Source of the DNA: a virus
Direction: 5' to 3' (one strand)
Length of the DNA: 32,112 bases
IMG/VR virus record: IMGVR_UViG_3300042937_000486
Location: 1 to 32,112 of that record
Shown here in pieces: positions 29,468-32,112 of this stretch. The notes under the pieces are model-generated. The model saw only the letters and a program-made list of their open reading frames with translations, made no database searches and was not told where the DNA came from. The translations under genes were made by a program, and so were the position numbers. The number at the start of each line of letters is the position of its first letter. Position 1 is the first letter of the stretch.

Positions 29468-31861
29468 ATGACTACCGTTTCTACATCGTCTCTGAACCCA
29501 TTCGCCGTCAACACAAGCGCCAAGGACGCTTTCGCTCGTTTGCTTGCTACTGAGAACCTGACCGTAGTGCATGATGCTAGTGCGCCTACTGCTATGTTCG
29601 ATACCATGTCTCGTGTTCTTACTCTTCCCGTTTGGAAGGATATGACCGGAGACATTTACGATATGCTTTGCGCTCACGAAGTGGGTCATGCATTGCATAC
29701 GCCGCGTGATATGTCCGTGATCGCTGCAAGCATGACCGCGATTGATGCTGATGCATCAGCCAATCAGCAGGTGCTGCACGATTATCTTAATGTCGTGGAA
29801 GACATTCGTATTGATCGCCTCATGAAGGATCTCTACCCTGGCCTCAAGCGTTGCTACGCTGAAGCAGGCAAGTACTTGTACAACAAGAACTTCTTTGGCG
29901 TTACCGATCTCAGCCCTGCTGATGTTGCTGCATTGTCCATGCTTGATCGCGTGAACCTGCACTTCAAGTCTGGCATCTACGGCGTGACCTCTGTGCCGAT
30001 GAGTGTCGATGAGGCTGCATGGCTTCCTCGCTTGGAGTCCTTGAAGACTTGGGACGATGTAGTCGCCCTCGCCACCGAACTCTACGAGTACGATGGTGCA
30101 AAGAAGTCCGCCAAGCAGCAGCAGCAACAGCAGCCCCCACAGGCTGGCAATGATGCAGGTGATGGTGAAGGCGAAGACGCCGGTGCCGCTGTCGCCTCTG
30201 AGCAGGGTTCCGAGGGTAACGATGCAGGACAATCGGAAGCCACTGGTCAGTCTTCAGACTCTGAAGATTCATCGGCTGCTGACGGTAGCAATTCATCCGG
30301 CCCTGAAGCAACTACGCAGGACGGTAACAAGCAGAGCAACGGCGATGGTAAGCAGCAGAACAAGACTGCCCCTGCCAAGCAGAGCAAGCCTGCCCCTGCC
30401 AGCAATGGTGGTGGTACGAACTCCAAGCCTACTGGCTCAGTCACTGCTGAAGCAGAACGCAAGAACGCCAGTAGCCTGATCGCTGCTGACGGTACGACCG
30501 TTCGTAAGTGGAAGATGCCGACTGTCAATCTCGCCGAGGTTGTGGTGGGTTACAAGTCTGTTTGTGCTCAGTTCGCTGGCCACCTCAGTCGTAACCCAAA
30601 CTACACTGGCGCTAAGTTGCTCAATGACTTCCGCAAGAACAGCACCGATGCCATCAAGATGCTCGTCAAGCAGTTTGAGATGAAGATGGCTGCTGATGAA
30701 TCACGCCGTACTCGTTCGGCTCGTTGTGGTGTCATCGACATGGATCGCGTGTCGGACTATCGTTTCTCTGACGATATCTTCCTCTCTGTCGAGGAGCATG
30801 CCAAGGGTAAGAATCACGGCATGATTATCTTCGTGGACTGGTCTGGCTCAATGTCTAGCAATCTCAAGAACACCGTGTATCAACTGATGAACCTGGTCAT
30901 GTTCTGCAAGGCTGTCGGTATCCCATTCGAGGTGTATCTGTTCACTGATGCATACGATACTTACTGCGAGAAGTACAACCTCACCGGCAATGGTTCTGCA
31001 AACTATGTGACCACCCATGTCAATATCTGCAAGGAGTACGCAGAAGAGATCGAACCACGCACCGGTCACAAGTCGACCAACTACGGTGAGTACTTGACCT
31101 TCCGCCGTTTCCACTTGCTCAATGTGCTTTCCAACAAGATGACCAAGACGCAGTTCGATCTGTGCGCCGGTATGATGCTTGCGTTCGGTGATTGCAGCGC
31201 CAGTGGGTATCATCCTCAGAATCCTACGCCACCGGGGTTTGGACTTGGTGGTACGCCGCTTGATGAAGCAGTGTATGCAGCCGTGCCGCTCACGCAGCAG
31301 TTCAAGGCTGACTACAAGTTGCAGGTAGCCAATGTGGTTTTCCTTACCGATGGTGAGTCGGGCTCATCGCCCTTCCACACTTCGGACAAGTTTGGTAACA
31401 ACAACTGCCGCCCTGTGCTTGTTGACGGTAACAAGTCATGGGCTGTGCCTGTGAAGGTGTCCGGCTCACGGTATACCTATGTGGAGCAGAAGATGACCAC
31501 GACCGCGGTGTTCCGTTCGTATCTCAAGTACAAGACGGGCGCCAATGTGATTGGTTTCTTCCTGACTGATAGCATGAACTCAGCCAAGCATTACATTCCT
31601 GCTTCAGCCGAAGCGGATAGTCAGTTCGCTAGCCTCAAGGAGAACGGATTCGCTTCAGTACAGACCGAGGGTTTCGATCAGAACTTCATTATCATCCCAA
31701 CGGCTACGACCTCTTCGGATGATGTGAAGAATGCTCTCAACAAAGCCGCCCGTGATTCTAAGGATCTTCGTAATGCTTTCATGAAGTCTTCCAAGAGCAT
31801 CCGCGGTAGCCGTGTGCTGATGTCTCGGATTGCTGATGTGATCGCCAAGAATCTTTCCTAA
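29468..31861 (+). CDS. CobT-like zincin plus VWA domain protein, partner of the AAA+ ATPase
   Basis: 797 aa from 29468; an ATG at 29450 lies upstream of the predicted transcription start and is not used. N terminus has a zincin-like HEVGHALHTP (H70, E71, H74) with a Glu/Asp-rich VVEDIRID (E111). Residues about 215-335 are a low-complexity Gln, then Ser/Asp/Glu/Asn-rich linker. The C-terminal half carries a VWA domain with the MIDAS motif D457-W-S-G-S461 and later FLTDGE. The order (N domain, acidic linker, VWA) is that of CobT, the CobS partner. Whether the HExGH site is proteolytic is unknown. Confidence 0.85.
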   Translation: MTTVSTSSLNPFAVNTSAKDAFARLLATENLTVVHDASAPTAMFDTMSRVLTLPVWKDMTGDIYDMLCAHEVGHALHTPRDMSVIAASMTAIDADASANQQVLHDYLNVVEDIRIDRLMKDLYPGLKRCYAEAGKYLYNKNFFGVTDLSPADVAALSMLDRVNLHFKSGIYGVTSVPMSVDEAAWLPRLESLKTWDDVVALATELYEYDGAKKSAKQQQQQQPPQAGNDAGDGEGEDAGAAVASEQGSEGNDAGQSEATGQSSDSEDSSAADGSNSSGPEATTQDGNKQSNGDGKQQNKTAPAKQSKPAPASNGGGTNSKPTGSVTAEAERKNASSLIAADGTTVRKWKMPTVNLAEVVVGYKSVCAQFAGHLSRNPNYTGAKLLNDFRKNSTDAIKMLVKQFEMKMAADESRRTRSARCGVIDMDRVSDYRFSDDIFLSVEEHAKGKNHGMIIFVDWSGSMSSNLKNTVYQLMNLVMFCKAVGIPFEVYLFTDAYDTYCEKYNLTGNGSANYVTTHVNICKEYAEEIEPRTGHKSTNYGEYLTFRRFHLLNVLSNKMTKTQFDLCAGMMLAFGDCSASGYHPQNPTPPGFGLGGTPLDEAVYAAVPLTQQFKADYKLQVANVVFLTDGESGSSPFHTSDKFGNNNCRPVLVDGNKSWAVPVKVSGSRYTYVEQKMTTTAVFRSYLKYKTGANVIGFFLTDSMNSAKHYIPASAEADSQFASLKENGFASVQTEGFDQNFIIIPTATTSSDDVKNALNKAARDSKDLRNAFMKSSKSIRGSRVLMSRIADVIAKNLS

Positions 31862-31888
31862 TCCATTCAATGTAGAATGGGTCATATA

Positions 31889-31926
31889 GCCCCTGTGATG
31901 CCTTACGGCATCATGGGGGTTTTTTC
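31889..31926 (+). terminator. Rho-independent terminator
   Basis: GC stem with core TGATGCC/GGCATCA and CCCC/GGGG, loop TTAC, then TTTTTT. Ends the VWA gene. A small CCATTC/GAATGG hairpin lies at 31863-31880. Confidence 0.85.
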
Positions 31927-32112
31927 GTTTGATGCTGCCGGGCTTGCCGGGCTAGGGCAGGTCGGCATGCACCGGGAAGACTCGTACCCCGCCGAGACTT
32001 GGCGAGAAAAACAGTATAAATGAGGGGGGTCGGAGGGTAGCCCGGGGGGCAAGGCTCCACCCCTCCCCCCTTCCCTCAGCCAGATTCAGTCTGGATCCCC
32101 CCCGGCCATTAC
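31927..32112. other. GC-rich region to window end, no gene seen
   Basis: 186 bases with G and C runs and a TATAAATG (32015-32022), one base off the late box, on the + strand. No open frame with a ribosome site. It may be the upstream region of a gene outside the window. Confidence 0.4.

Noticed and set aside
1-32112. tRNA, rRNA or integrase/transposase genes
   Set aside because: None seen by eye: no cloverleaf with a CCA end, no rRNA segment, no DDE, serine or tyrosine recombinase motif.

Overview
This window looks like part of a large tailed-phage (Caudoviricetes) genome, most likely a T4-like myovirus of a Gram-negative, probably aquatic bacterium. The evidence is a collagen-like fiber gene, small densely packed genes with ATGA/TAATG overlaps, four exact T4-type late promoter boxes (TATAAATA), host-type sigma70 promoters in front of metabolic and early-type genes, and no ribosomal or other core cellular genes. 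The phage assignment is inference from gene content; no database was consulted.

Layout. (1) 1-3.9 kb, + strand: the end of a collagen-repeat fiber protein, an 812-aa virion or fiber protein, and two short fiber-like genes. (2) 3.9-7.6 kb, + strand: a consensus sigma70 promoter drives a monomeric class II (adenosylcobalamin) ribonucleotide reductase and a small membrane protein. A terminator follows, then a secreted trypsin-like protease and a RuvC-like nuclease. (3) 22.7-7.6 kb, - strand: a long late region of about 22 genes, read towards low coordinates from TATAAATA boxes and punctuated by two near-identical terminators. Many of its proteins start with a short amphipathic leader ending in an (L/I)xE-like motif, closely resembling the capsid-targeting sequence of T4 internal head proteins. 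Its cargo includes a nucleotidyltransferase-HNH fusion, a ligase-fold protein, a lysozyme-like/HAD protein and an HNH nuclease. It ends in a probable lysis pair (3-TM holin-like protein and a lipoprotein). (4) 22.8-24.1 kb: an FmdB-type zinc ribbon gene, then a 566-bp non-coding block with nine copies of a 12-bp iteron, four AGAGCTC-type palindromes, a tandem 12-bp repeat and a 74-nt hairpin, then a small HExxH metalloprotease gene. This block is a candidate origin or control region. (5) 24.2-29.1 kb, - strand, more GC-rich: an early-type region of small zinc-ribbon, membrane and winged-helix-like genes, led by a CobS/MoxR-type AAA+ ATPase. (6) 29.1-31.9 kb: a 330-bp divergent control region with matching inverted promoters, then a CobT-like zincin/VWA protein on the + strand, and a terminator.

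How the parts may work together. The AAA+ ATPase and the acidic-linker VWA protein form a CobS/CobT- or MoxR/VWA-type pair under matching divergent promoters. In the same genome a B12-dependent ribonucleotide reductase supplies dNTPs, which makes a cobalamin link possible but unproven. The late - strand region reads as a set of proteins built to enter the prohead, be clipped by the prohead protease and perhaps be injected with the DNA. That is the strongest candidate for an undescribed system here. Start sites were revised by hand where a Shine-Dalgarno sequence or coupling to the preceding gene decided them.
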